Source of the DNA: Ignavibacteriaceae bacterium
GTDB lineage: Bacteria > Bacteroidota > Ignavibacteria > Ignavibacteriales > Ignavibacteriaceae
Assembly: GCA_023229425.1 (NCBI GenBank)
Contig: JALNZG010000010.1
Coordinates: forward strand, 1-64,000
Direction: 5' to 3'
Length of the DNA stretch: 64,000 nt
Shown here one piece after another: positions 44,446 through 53,688 of this stretch (positions within the stretch are counted from its first letter, which is position 1; the number at the start of each line of letters is the position of its first letter). Position numbers and translations under genes: made by a program. The notes under the pieces are model-generated. The model searched no databases. It saw only the letters and a program-made list of their open reading frames with translations, and was not told the origin of the DNA.

Positions 44446-46323
44446 TTACGAAATATATTTACCTCTTTTAGTATAATGAGTGTGCAGTAATTTATGAGAC
44501 AGTTTACCGCAAGGTCCATCGGTTAAGAATTTCTCATAAATGTAATTCACGTGCGGATTCTCGTGTGATTTTCTTATTGGAAGTGAAGCTTCCTCTTCAT
44601 AAATCGCTTCCGCGCGTTTTGCCCTGATCTCCGCCGAAGTTGGGATCGGTTGACCGCCTCCGCCCAAACAGCCACCGGGACATGCCATTATTTCAACAAA
44701 GTGAACATCATTTAATTCCCCTTTTTTAAGCATCTCCATTACAATTTTCGCATTTGCCGTTCCGTGCGCAACAACAAATTTTAAGTCAACGCCTTCAAGG
44801 AATTTATATTGCTCAACACAATTTTCTAATTTTACCGAAGCTTGTTTTACTCCTTCAAAACCGCGGCATGGTTCTATTATAAGATTTTTAAATGGAACTT
44901 CCCTTCCGGTAACCAATTCATAAGCTGTTCTGAGTGCAGCTTCCATTACACCGCCGGTAGCGCCAAATATAAGTCCTGCACCGGATGCGTCTCCAAAAGG
45001 ATCATCAAATTGGCTCTTGGGCATTTCAGGTAAGAAGATACCTGCTTCACGGATCATTTTAGCCATTTCTCGTGTTGTCAATCCGTAATCAACATCTTTA
45101 AAACCGGAGTCAACCATTTCAGGTCTGTTGCATTCAAATTTCTTTGCTGCACATGGCATTAAAGCTACAGTGATAATATCAACGGGATCAATCTTCGCTT
45201 CTTGCGCGTAAAATGTTTTGATCAACGCACCGAACATTTGTTGCGGAGATTTTGCCGATGATAAATAATCAAGAAATTCAGGATAAAAATGTTCAATATA
45301 TTTTACCCATCCCGGAGAGCACGAAGTAAATTGGGGAAGTTTAACGGACTGATCTTTATCAACCAATGCTTTTTTCAATCGTGTGAGAAGTTCAGTTCCT
45401 TCTTCCATAATTGTCAAATCGGCGGTAAAGTTCGTATCAAACACACGGTCAAATCCGATTCTGCGCAGAGCTGTATTAAGTTCGCCAGTAAATGATTTGC
45501 CAGGTTCTATTCCAAATTCTTCACCGATTGCCGCGCGTGGTGACGGAGCTGTCTGGATAACAACATGCTTCTTAGGATCATCAATTGCTGCCCAGATTTC
45601 ATCTGAGGGATCATTAGCGCGCAGCGCCGCAGTTGGACAACGGTTGATACATTGTCCACAATTAATACAAACAACATCGGCAAGCGGTTTATCTAAAAAT
45701 GTTCCTACGTGCGTTTCGTGACCTCTATTAATTGCTTCCAGTACTCCGACTTCCTGAAGATCAATACAGGTTCTTACACAACGTTTACATAATACACATT
45801 TATTCATGTCTCTAATAACAGCTGCAGATGAATTATCTACTTCATATCTTGGAGTCTCTACATGTCCGAAAGTATAATTATCAACCCCATATTCTTTAGC
45901 AAGATTTTGCAGTTCGCAATTCCCGTTTCTAAAACAAGAATAGCATTCGCCGTAATGTTCGCTTAAAAGTAGATCAATAATATGTCTTCTTGCTTTTCTA
46001 ACCATTTGTGTAGAAGTACTTATTTTGATGGGAGAAGTGATTGGAAAGGAACATGCGGTTTGAAGCGTTCGCATTCCTTCAACATCAACTACACACACTC
46101 GGCAAACACCGGCGATACAGAGATCCGGATGATGACAGAGTGTTGGGATGTGAATTTGATTTAGCTGACACGCCTCTAAGATTGTTGTTCCTAACGGAAC
46201 CGTAATTTTCTTTTCATTTATTTGGACCGATATTGTTCCACCGATTGTCGTTAAATCTTTTGGCTTATCTACAATATGAGCCTGTTGACTTACCGGAATT
46301 CTTTCATTTTCACGCTTAACCAT
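44446..46323 (-). CDS. hydA: [FeFe]-hydrogenase catalytic subunit (bifurcating type)
   Basis: The 625-residue enzyme (ATG at 46323 behind GGAAGGA) has an N-terminal [2Fe-2S] domain (Cys63, 74, 77, 91), the His-Cys3 [4Fe-4S] site (His123, Cys127, 130, 136), and two [4Fe-4S] motifs (CVLCKRCVRTC, CINCGQCINRC). The H-cluster domain follows, with L1 TSCSPGW, L2 MPCAAKKFE and L3 MACPGGCLGGGGQ. All cluster ligands are present. With HydB and HydC it should couple NADH and ferredoxin oxidation to H2 production or the reverse. Its start overlaps the hydB stop by eight bases. The maturases HydEFG are not in the window. Confidence 0.94.
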   Translation of the reverse strand: MVKRENERIPVSQQAHIVDKPKDLTTIGGTISVQINEKKITVPLGTTILEACQLNQIHIPTLCHHPDLCIAGVCRVCVVDVEGMRTLQTACSFPITSPIKISTSTQMVRKARRHIIDLLLSEHYGECYSCFRNGNCELQNLAKEYGVDNYTFGHVETPRYEVDNSSAAVIRDMNKCVLCKRCVRTCIDLQEVGVLEAINRGHETHVGTFLDKPLADVVCINCGQCINRCPTAALRANDPSDEIWAAIDDPKKHVVIQTAPSPRAAIGEEFGIEPGKSFTGELNTALRRIGFDRVFDTNFTADLTIMEEGTELLTRLKKALVDKDQSVKLPQFTSCSPGWVKYIEHFYPEFLDYLSSAKSPQQMFGALIKTFYAQEAKIDPVDIITVALMPCAAKKFECNRPEMVDSGFKDVDYGLTTREMAKMIREAGIFLPEMPKSQFDDPFGDASGAGLIFGATGGVMEAALRTAYELVTGREVPFKNLIIEPCRGFEGVKQASVKLENCVEQYKFLEGVDLKFVVAHGTANAKIVMEMLKKGELNDVHFVEIMACPGGCLGGGGQPIPTSAEIRAKRAEAIYEEEASLPIRKSHENPHVNYIYEKFLTDGPCGKLSHKLLHTHYTKRGKYIS

Positions 46324-47533
46324 TTTTCCTTCCCTTTCCTTTTGACCCAAAAATTTCTTCTTTAAAATTTTCAAGAATTGAGATAAACGAATTTGGACTC
46401 GATTGCCCTAAGCCGCATTTTGATGCTACCTGCATCGTTCTTCCTAATTCTTTCAGATTATTTATATATAAAAAAGTAAAATCATCCTTTTCAATTTTTT
46501 CTACCGCCTCAAGTAATTTAGTATTCCCAATGCGGCAGGGAGTGCATTGTCCGCACGATTCTTCAACAAAAAATTTCATAAAGTTCTTCAATACTTTCAG
46601 CATATTCCTGCTTTCATTGAAGATCATTATAGAACCACCGGTAGCGACATCTTCATATCCCAAGACTCTGTGAAATTGTGATTTTGGTAAACACATACCG
46701 GAAGCGCCGCCAACTTGAACTGCTTTTGTATTTTTTGCTCCAACAAGTTCAAGCAATTCATTAATAGATGTTCCCCAGGGGAGTTCATAAACGCCCGGTT
46801 TTTCGCAGTCGCCTGATACAGAGAAGAGTTTGGACCCTGTAGATTTATCGGTTCCATGTTTTCTAAACCAATCGCCTCCCTTAAGTAGAATATGGGGAAC
46901 CGATGCTAAAGTTTCAACATTATTTACTACGGTCGGGTGTCCGAGATAACCAGTATTGACGGGATAAGGAGGACGGTTACGCGGTTCGCCTCTATAACCT
47001 TCAAGCGATTCGATGAGAGCGGTCTCTTCACCGCATACATACGCACCTGAACCTAATCTAATGTTTATATCAAAGTTGAAATCTTTTTTACCGAGTATAG
47101 TATTCCCTAAAAGATTATCTTCTCTTAATGATTCAAGATAATCTTCAAGAGATTTAAGCATATATTCATACTCTCCGCGCAGATATAAAATTCCATTTTT
47201 TGCGCCGATAGTATAACCGGCAATGATCATTCCTTCAAATACAAGTTCGGGATATTCGAGAAGCAGCACTCGATCCTTAAATGTTCCGGGTTCTCCTTCA
47301 TCGGCATTACAAACGATAAATTTTTTATCGGAATTAGATGCCGCTGTAAGCATCCATTTTGTAGCCGTTGGAAATCCGGCGCCTCCTCTCCCTTTTAACC
47401 CTGAACCTTTAAGTTCAAAGAGAATATTTTCTCTCCCGAGTTCCAGAGCTTTTTTTACGCCTTCCCCCAGTTTATATTCTGAGAACAAAACGGGACCACT
47501 TCTTTTTTTATTTAATGTTTTTATTGATTCCAT
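46316..47533 (-). CDS. hydB: NADH-binding subunit of bifurcating hydrogenase, NuoF-like
   Basis: The 405-residue protein starts at the ATG at 47533, nine bases after AGGTGG (a GTG lies upstream). It has the FMN/NADH site (GRGGAGFPTATKW, then NADEGEPGTFKDR), an SLBB domain and the [4Fe-4S] motif SCGQCTPCR with a distal Cys. It lacks the N-terminal thioredoxin-like [2Fe-2S] domain and the C-terminal ferredoxin domain found in the longer HydB of Thermotoga-type enzymes. The complex therefore carries fewer clusters here, or these are supplied by HydC and HydA. Confidence 0.9.
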   Translation of the reverse strand: MESIKTLNKKRSGPVLFSEYKLGEGVKKALELGRENILFELKGSGLKGRGGAGFPTATKWMLTAASNSDKKFIVCNADEGEPGTFKDRVLLLEYPELVFEGMIIAGYTIGAKNGILYLRGEYEYMLKSLEDYLESLREDNLLGNTILGKKDFNFDINIRLGSGAYVCGEETALIESLEGYRGEPRNRPPYPVNTGYLGHPTVVNNVETLASVPHILLKGGDWFRKHGTDKSTGSKLFSVSGDCEKPGVYELPWGTSINELLELVGAKNTKAVQVGGASGMCLPKSQFHRVLGYEDVATGGSIMIFNESRNMLKVLKNFMKFFVEESCGQCTPCRIGNTKLLEAVEKIEKDDFTFLYINNLKELGRTMQVASKCGLGQSSPNSFISILENFKEEIFGSKGKGRKNG

Positions 47534-47542
47534 TCTTTCCAC

Positions 47543-48016
47543 CTATTTAATCGCATTCAAAATGTTAATTGCAGTTTCGGGGTCCAACTTTGTATAAACT
47601 TTTTCATTTACAAGCATTGCTGGTCCTTGGTCGCACATGCCAAGACAATTTGTATATTCCAAAGTTATCCGTTTATCTTTTGTTGTTTCACCGAAAGAGA
47701 TTCCTAATTCTCTTTGAACTGCTTCTTCAATTTTTTCTTTACCATACATATCGCATGAAATGGTTTGGCATAGTCTAACTATGTTTCTTCCTTTCGGCAC
47801 AGAATAGAGAAATGCATAAAATGAAATTACGCTGTTCACTTCAACAGGGTGAATGTCCATCATCCGGGCAACTTCTTGCTGTGCAAAATCAGATATGTGT
47901 TTGTGTTTTCGCTGAATGGCTTGAAGGATTTGGAGCAATGCCGAACGGTCTTTACCGAATTGATTAACTAAACTTTCTATTTCCTCCGATAGTGCGTTCT
48001 TTTCTAAAACCAACAT
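47543..48016 (-). CDS. hydC: NuoE-like [2Fe-2S] subunit of bifurcating hydrogenase
   Basis: The 157-residue thioredoxin-like subunit has the [2Fe-2S] ligands in CQTISC and CLGMC. It is the electron-entry partner of the NuoF-like HydB. It is third from the end of the operon, nine bases before hydB. Confidence 0.92.
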   Translation of the reverse strand: MLVLEKNALSEEIESLVNQFGKDRSALLQILQAIQRKHKHISDFAQQEVARMMDIHPVEVNSVISFYAFLYSVPKGRNIVRLCQTISCDMYGKEKIEEAVQRELGISFGETTKDKRITLEYTNCLGMCDQGPAMLVNEKVYTKLDPETAINILNAIK

Positions 48017-48019
48017 AGT

Positions 48020-48400
48020 TTACTTTTCCTTTCTTAGTTGAAGCAAATGTTCAACTTTCTCAACGAGTAATGATGGAGAAATTGGTTTCTCAACAAAATC
48101 ATCCACGGGGACTAATTCATTCACGCCAAAACTCATCCCAATGGTTTTAGAAACCGAGGAGTACATCAAAATTGGAACAGTGATTTTACTCCTTCTGAAT
48201 TTTTGTGCGAGGAAAAAACCATCATCGGGTTCGTTCATCATTACATCAAGAATAATTAAATCTGGGGAGTTATCTATCACTAACTGGTATCCATCCTCTG
48301 GATTTGTAGCAGTAATTACTTCATGTCCTTTTGAATTTAGTACAAGACTGCTGGCATCGAGGATATCGGGATCGTCATCAATGATTACTATTTTAGCCAT
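48020..48400 (-). CDS. Single-domain response regulator
   Basis: The 126-residue receiver has the acidic IDDD pocket (residues 7-10), phosphoacceptor Asp52 in LIILDVMM and Lys in VEKPIS (about 106). There is no output domain. It is encoded three bases before hydC and downstream of two kinase genes. It probably passes phosphate or binds a partner protein and is not a transcription factor. It is of the CheY/Spo0F kind. Confidence 0.9.
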   Translation of the reverse strand: MAKIVIIDDDPDILDASSLVLNSKGHEVITATNPEDGYQLVIDNSPDLIILDVMMNEPDDGFFLAQKFRRSKITVPILMYSSVSKTIGMSFGVNELVPVDDFVEKPISPSLLVEKVEHLLQLRKEK

Positions 48401-48460
48401 GTTGAATCCTTTCTATCTATTATTATTTATCAAATTATTTAACTTAAACTAATTTCCAAA

Positions 48461-49969
48461 TCACTTCTCATTTTCAAAATATTCAATCTTCATAGAGGTT
48501 CTAAAAGGAAGAGAGACGATGAATTTCGTCCCTTTTCCGAATTCACTTTCAACTTCAATTTTACCGGAATAAGAATCAACAATTCTTTTAACAATGGAAA
48601 GCCCTAAGCCTGTACCGCTAATCTCTTTCGTAAATTCATTTTTTGCGCGGAAGAATTCATGGAACAGTTTTTTCTTTTCTTCATTTTTCATTCCGATACC
48701 GCTATCTGCAATTGTGGTAACCAAGAAATTTTCGGTTACAGAAATGTTAATATCAATTCTGCCGTTTGTTTGGTTATACTTAATTGCATTACTTATCAAG
48801 TTTGTAAACAGACGGTTTATTTCTTCTGCATCAGCTTTAATGGAAGAGAGATTTTCGAGAAAGAAAAAACAAACAATTAAACCGCGGTTTTTTATTTCAA
48901 GAGAAAAAAGTTCGAGGATGGTTTTAATTATTTCGGAAAGATTTAAATCGATAATTTCCCGGTGAACGGTTTTCATTTCTATCCTTGAAATATCGAGCAA
49001 ATCATTTACCATTTTCAATAATGAATCAAGACGGAATTCGGATCTCTCAATAAATTTTTGTCTTTGCTCACCCGTAAGTGTTATAGAGTCATCGGAAAGA
49101 AGTTTCAAATAGCCATACACAGCAGCCATTGGAGCTTTAAGTTCGTGCGAAACCATCGAAACAAATTGAGATTTCAGTTGTTCGATTTTTTTTAATTCGG
49201 TAATATTTTTTAATACGGTAACCACTCCGGCCAAGGTTCCATCAGGGTGAGGAACCGGTGAACATGTAATTTGTATAAAAGTTTCGTTTGTTTCATCCAA
49301 AGCCAATTGTGTAGAAAACGATTGCGGTAAATATTCTTCTGCTAAAAGATAATGGTTTATTAGCGCTGCAATCTGAGGATTAAGTTTTGGAATGATAAAT
49401 TCTTCAATGAAAATTTCGTTAAGCGGTAAATATTTTAACGCCGACGGATTATAAAGAACCGCTTCACCGTTTTTATTTACGACAAGGACACCGTCTTCGA
49501 GCGCGTTAACAATGGTGTTCATGCGCGTTCGTTCAAAAGCAATTTCAAGCAGACGATTTTCTCTATCTTTGCGCAAACGTTCTGTTTCCAATAAAAGCAA
49601 ACGCTTTTTATAGCCAAGCTGTAATTGTTGAAGAAGTTCTTCAACTGAAAAAGGTTTTGGAATATATCCGTCTGCGCCAAGCTTTGTAGCTTGGATAGCC
49701 GTATCAAAACTTGCAAAAGCCGTTGCAATAAAACAAACGGTGTTGGGTTTGTCAGCATGAATTTCTTTTAGGACTTCCATTCCGTCCTTGTCCGGCATTT
49801 TTAAATCAATTATTGCCAGATCGTAATCTCCTTTTGTTCCAAGAGAAACTCCTTCAGTTCCATTTGCAGCCACATCAACAGCGTAACCTTCCATTTCAAG
49901 AAGACGCTGCATACCGGTGCGAAGTAAATCTTCGTCATCAACTACCAGAACTTTGGGGTGACCGGGCAT
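48461..49969 (-). CDS. REC-PAS-histidine kinase
   Basis: The 502-residue cytoplasmic protein starts with a receiver (Asp55 in LAIIDLKMPD, Lys in YIPKPFS). A PAS domain (about 150-260), HisKA with His275 in MVSHELKAPMAAV and a HATPase domain with GTGLGLSIVKRI follow. An N-terminal receiver suggests it is controlled by phosphotransfer from another kinase, most simply the sensory hydrogenase-kinase encoded upstream. Its start overlaps the upstream receiver gene stop (TAATG). Confidence 0.91.
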   Translation of the reverse strand: MPGHPKVLVVDDEDLLRTGMQRLLEMEGYAVDVAANGTEGVSLGTKGDYDLAIIDLKMPDKDGMEVLKEIHADKPNTVCFIATAFASFDTAIQATKLGADGYIPKPFSVEELLQQLQLGYKKRLLLLETERLRKDRENRLLEIAFERTRMNTIVNALEDGVLVVNKNGEAVLYNPSALKYLPLNEIFIEEFIIPKLNPQIAALINHYLLAEEYLPQSFSTQLALDETNETFIQITCSPVPHPDGTLAGVVTVLKNITELKKIEQLKSQFVSMVSHELKAPMAAVYGYLKLLSDDSITLTGEQRQKFIERSEFRLDSLLKMVNDLLDISRIEMKTVHREIIDLNLSEIIKTILELFSLEIKNRGLIVCFFFLENLSSIKADAEEINRLFTNLISNAIKYNQTNGRIDINISVTENFLVTTIADSGIGMKNEEKKKLFHEFFRAKNEFTKEISGTGLGLSIVKRIVDSYSGKIEVESEFGKGTKFIVSLPFRTSMKIEYFENEK

Positions 49970-50388
49970 TATTTGTTTACCTGCTTATTGCTTTGCTTAA
50001 TTGAAATTAATGTTTCAATGATTTTCGTTAGTTCGTCAATGACAACCGGTTTATTCAATATCGCATCGCACTTTGTCCATTCCTTTTCTTCAACCGTTGC
50101 AGCATCAAATTTTAGCCCGGTAACATAAGTAACCGAAGTTAAAATGATAATTGGGATTTTTTTCTCGGCTGAAGCTTTTTTAATCTTATAGGCTAAGATA
50201 AATCCGGAATCATATTCTTCCATAATTAAATCGAGAACGGCGATGTCCGGTTTTTCCTGCTGATATTTTTTCCAGCCTTCATCACTTGAATTCGCCGTTA
50301 CAACCTTATACCCTTTCGATTCCAGCATCAACTTCGTTTGTTCAAGAATATCAAGGTCATCATCAACTAATAATATTTTTATAGTCAT
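49969..50388 (-). CDS. Single-domain response regulator
   Basis: From the ATG at 50388 (MTIKILLVDDD) the receiver is 139 residues, with Asp53 in IAVLDLIME and a Lys in AILNKPVV. An ATG at 50421 is an alternative. It overlaps both the upstream sensor-kinase gene and the downstream REC-PAS-kinase gene, so the three are translationally coupled. It has no output domain. Confidence 0.9.
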   Translation of the reverse strand: MTIKILLVDDDLDILEQTKLMLESKGYKVVTANSSDEGWKKYQQEKPDIAVLDLIMEEYDSGFILAYKIKKASAEKKIPIIILTSVTYVTGLKFDAATVEEKEWTKCDAILNKPVVIDELTKIIETLISIKQSNKQVNK

Positions 50389-52399
50389 CTTTTTTTCTTT
50401 CATAATTAATTGAACTTTCATTTACATAGGAAACGTTTAACGGAATTTTGAGAGTGAAGCATGTACCGCACCCAGGTACACTTTCAAAGTGGATTTCCCC
50501 TTTGTGCATTTTTATTATTCCATACGTAATTGCCAACCCGAGTCCGGTTCCTCTTCCAATTTTTTTTGTAGTGAAGAAAGGAGTAAAAATTTTGCCGGTA
50601 TTTTCTTTTGAGATTCCACAACCGCTGTCGCGAATTTCAATAATAGCCATATTACTATTTTTGGAAAGTGAAATAGCGAGAGTCTTTTCTACAGCTTCTT
50701 CCATCGCTTCACACGCATTTACTATGACATTCAAAAATACTTGTTGAAGCTGTTCTTTATCTCCTTCAATTTCCATCTCGTTTTCCGGAAAAGATAATTG
50801 ATAATTAATTACTGAATATTTTTCAGATAATTTTAGAGGATGCAAAATGTTTTGGAGTAATTCGCAAAGATCGAAAGTTGAAAGTGATAATTTCCCTTGC
50901 CGCGCAAAATTCAACAGGTTGGAAACAATGTTTTTACACCGCGTGGCTTCATCTACTATTAGTGTTAAATCTGAAGAGTGTGAAATGGATTGTTCCTTCC
51001 TTGCCAACTCTTTTTTTATAAGGGAAGCATAAAGCATTATGGTTGTAAGAGGGTTGTTGATTTCATGCGCAACTCCGGCGGCAAGCTGACCGATTGAAGC
51101 AAGTTTTTCTGCGGAATGAAGCTGCTCTTCGGTTGTTTTCAAATCTTCATATGCTTGTTGAAGTTCTTCAATTAAAAAAGGAAGACACATTTCCTTTTCG
51201 CCCAATCCTTTGCTGATAGTTATTGCAAATTCCCGGCAGGTTTGATAACCGCAAGCGCCGCAATTTAAGCGGTCTTTTCCCGATGGCTTTCTGATGGAAG
51301 TTAAAATACTTTCTATCATTGCTTCATCCGGCATCGGTCGGCGCTCATCGTGCGGATAAAATTTTCTGCGCAGATCTAAATTGCGGCTGTTGTAGAGATT
51401 ACTTTTCCAAATTTGTTTATCCGAACTGTTCTTTTTTTCATTAATATATTCAATTACTTTTTCTCTTCGAGAGTAGTAATTAAGCCCGCTATCCACCGCA
51501 GGACCGCTGATACACCCTTCACAAAACAAGATATCAATAAATTTTGCGTTTATGTTTTTATTAGAAAGATCATCAATAATTTCGCAGACTTTATTTTTCC
51601 CTTCAACTACGATAATTTCTTTTTCAAGAATATCGCCGCACAAATTTGCAGTTTTTAATAATCCGCCTGCTAATGGATAAGACCTTCCCGTCTCTGCATG
51701 CGGAGGATCAAATTCTCCGTCTTCCAATTCCGAAAGATCAATAGCAAACTCTTGAAACAAAATTTTTAATTCCGGAAAAGTTAACACGGCATCAATTACG
51801 CCGGAGACCTCAGCGCTTTGGAATTCATCTTTCTTAGCAATACACGGACCAATAAAAACATTTTTGCAATCGCTCCCCAATTCTTCTTTCAAATAACGCC
51901 CAAGCGCTATCATCGGAGAAACAATTCCTGCAAGGTGAGTCACTAATTCCGGAAAATATTTTTCGATATAATTGCAAACCGCCGGACAGCTTGAACTAAT
52001 TATGGTTTCTTCTCTCTCCTTCTGAACTTCATTTAAATAATGATCGCTGATCAAATCAGCGCCAAATGCCGTTTCAACAACTTTCTTAAATCCGAGTAAT
52101 CGCAGCGCAGAAGGAATTTTTCTGTAGTGATTTGGGAAAGAAGCGGCAAATGATGGAGCAACTAAGGAAACATTTTTTGTGAAAGGTAATATTTCATTTT
52201 TTACAAATTCTAATGAACTGCTAATATTTTTTGCCCCTTGCGAACAGACTTTTACGCAATGACCGCACACAATGCATCGTTCGGGAATAACCACAGCCTG
52301 ACCATTAAGAACTTTAATAGCTTTTGCCGGACATTCTCTTATGCAAGAGTAACATCTTTTACAGCGATCTGGAATTGTACTTACTATACCGGTAATCAT
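50363..52399 (-). CDS. Sensory [FeFe]-hydrogenase-like iron-sulfur histidine kinase
   Basis: The 678-residue soluble protein begins with two [4Fe-4S] motifs (Cys13, 16, 19, 23 and Cys42, 45, 48, 52). An Fe-hydrogenase large-subunit domain has L1 SSSCPAV (Cys138), L2 GPCIAKKDE (Cys186) and L3 FCEGCISG (Cys293, Cys296). A further [4Fe-4S] module (Cys380, 383, 388, 405), HisKA with His445 in AGVAHEINNPL, and a HATPase domain with GTGLGLAITYG follow. L3 spaces its Cys residues by two rather than three. It is the first gene of the hydrogenase operon and probably senses H2 or redox state. It resembles the sensory (non-catalytic) group of these enzymes. Confidence 0.9.
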   Translation of the reverse strand: MITGIVSTIPDRCKRCYSCIRECPAKAIKVLNGQAVVIPERCIVCGHCVKVCSQGAKNISSSLEFVKNEILPFTKNVSLVAPSFAASFPNHYRKIPSALRLLGFKKVVETAFGADLISDHYLNEVQKEREETIISSSCPAVCNYIEKYFPELVTHLAGIVSPMIALGRYLKEELGSDCKNVFIGPCIAKKDEFQSAEVSGVIDAVLTFPELKILFQEFAIDLSELEDGEFDPPHAETGRSYPLAGGLLKTANLCGDILEKEIIVVEGKNKVCEIIDDLSNKNINAKFIDILFCEGCISGPAVDSGLNYYSRREKVIEYINEKKNSSDKQIWKSNLYNSRNLDLRRKFYPHDERRPMPDEAMIESILTSIRKPSGKDRLNCGACGYQTCREFAITISKGLGEKEMCLPFLIEELQQAYEDLKTTEEQLHSAEKLASIGQLAAGVAHEINNPLTTIMLYASLIKKELARKEQSISHSSDLTLIVDEATRCKNIVSNLLNFARQGKLSLSTFDLCELLQNILHPLKLSEKYSVINYQLSFPENEMEIEGDKEQLQQVFLNVIVNACEAMEEAVEKTLAISLSKNSNMAIIEIRDSGCGISKENTGKIFTPFFTTKKIGRGTGLGLAITYGIIKMHKGEIHFESVPGCGTCFTLKIPLNVSYVNESSINYERKKDDYKNIIS

Positions 52400-52801
52400 C
52401 AGGCTAATCTTAAAATTAATTCAACCTTTTATAACATTTTAGATGCCAGCTTAATAGTACAAAATAGCTGATTTAAGTTGAATATTCTATACGGAGATTA
52501 AATGAGTTGCAGGTTTTCTTACTTTCAAGAAGTTCTTTCACTAAAAAGTAAGAATAGTTGATAATTGAATAATTTCAATAAATACGAAGAGACGCAAATT
52601 TTTTCCTAAACCGACAGAGCCGGAACCGAATAGTTTACAGATTGCCAGTGGTTATGTAATTTACGTTACAACGCCATCTACCAGGTGGTAGATAAATAGG
52701 TGTTGAATCTTTGTAACACAATATCTTACCATGATATTACATTCCCTTAGGGAATGAATATTTTTCTCAATCAACCTCTTGAAAAATAAAGTTCACCTTT
52801 T
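52400..52801. other. Promoter region of the hydrogenase operon, with palindromes
   Basis: About 400 bases without a gene. A hairpin ATCTACC-aggt-GGTAGAT lies at 52676-52693 and a perfect 17-base palindrome CATTCCCTtAGGGAATG at 52740-52756. The hydrogenase operon promoter must lie near 52400-52480. A weak -24/-12-like match (TGGCAT..ATGT on the minus strand, 52434-52448) is not convincing. Confidence 0.5.
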
Positions 52802-53635
52802 TCATTTACAATATTTTTTTATCATACCGCAGGCTTCTTTGTAACCAAGTTCACCGGCTTTACTCCAGTCTAAACATGCTCCATTTTTATCGCAGAGTTT
52901 ATATTTGGAATTACCACGCTTAAAATAACCCATAGCATCCTGAGGGCTCATTTCTATTATTTTAGTATAATCCTCAATAGCTCCAATGAAGTCTGCTATT
53001 TCATATTTAGCTTCACCCCGATAATAGTAGGCGTAGTAATAATCTGAGTGAATCTCTATTTCTTTGGTAAAATCTTCTATCGCACCTTCATAATCTCGAA
53101 CTTCAAAGTCAGTTTTAGCATAACCACGTTTAAAAAAAACAAAAGGGAAATTAGGGTTAATCTCTATCGCTTTGTTGTAGTCTTGAATGGAAGCTTTGTA
53201 CGCGTGAAGAGAGTCAAAAGCTTGAGCACGATTAAAATAAGCTTCTGCAAAATTTGGGTCAATCTCTATTGCTTTAGTACAATCTTGAACTGCTCCTTGC
53301 GGGTCTCTTTGAGTTATTCCACGCTCACAATAAGCTTCCGCGAACTGAGGATAAATCTTTATAGCTTTAGTATAATCATTATAAGCTCCTCTGTGTTTAT
53401 GTTGACGCTCTTTAAGATTACCGCGGTTGTAATATGCTTCCGCATAATTAGGATTAATCTTGAGTGCCATATTGAAATCCTTTAAAGCTCCTGGGTAATC
53501 ATAGTGTTTAAATTTCGCAACTCCACGGCCATTGTAAGAAAAAGCATCATAAGGATTAATCAGAAGCTCTTTATTAAACTTTTCAATGTCTTCCTTACTT
53601 TTTTTCCATATTTCGGTTATTGAGTTTTTGTCCAT
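52802..53635 (-). CDS. TPR-repeat protein
   Basis: The 277-residue cytoplasmic protein is composed of about seven TPR units. They share phrases such as AYYNRGNLK, GAYNDYTKAIKI and DPNFAEAYFNRA. It ends with a Cys-containing KNGACLDWSKAGELGYKEAC segment, which recurs in the next protein. There is no signal peptide. TPR stacks bind partner proteins; the partner is unknown. It and the next gene upstream are related and tandem. Confidence 0.85.
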   Translation of the reverse strand: MDKNSITEIWKKSKEDIEKFNKELLINPYDAFSYNGRGVAKFKHYDYPGALKDFNMALKINPNYAEAYYNRGNLKERQHKHRGAYNDYTKAIKIYPQFAEAYCERGITQRDPQGAVQDCTKAIEIDPNFAEAYFNRAQAFDSLHAYKASIQDYNKAIEINPNFPFVFFKRGYAKTDFEVRDYEGAIEDFTKEIEIHSDYYYAYYYRGEAKYEIADFIGAIEDYTKIIEMSPQDAMGYFKRGNSKYKLCDKNGACLDWSKAGELGYKEACGMIKKYCK

Positions 53636-53688
53636 AGTATTTGCTTATGATACTTTTAATCCTTTATTGCCACACAGTTAACATATGT

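Noticed and set aside
52434..52448. Weak -24/-12-like match upstream of the hydrogenase operon.
   Set aside because: Several mismatches in both boxes; not above what is expected in AT-rich DNA.
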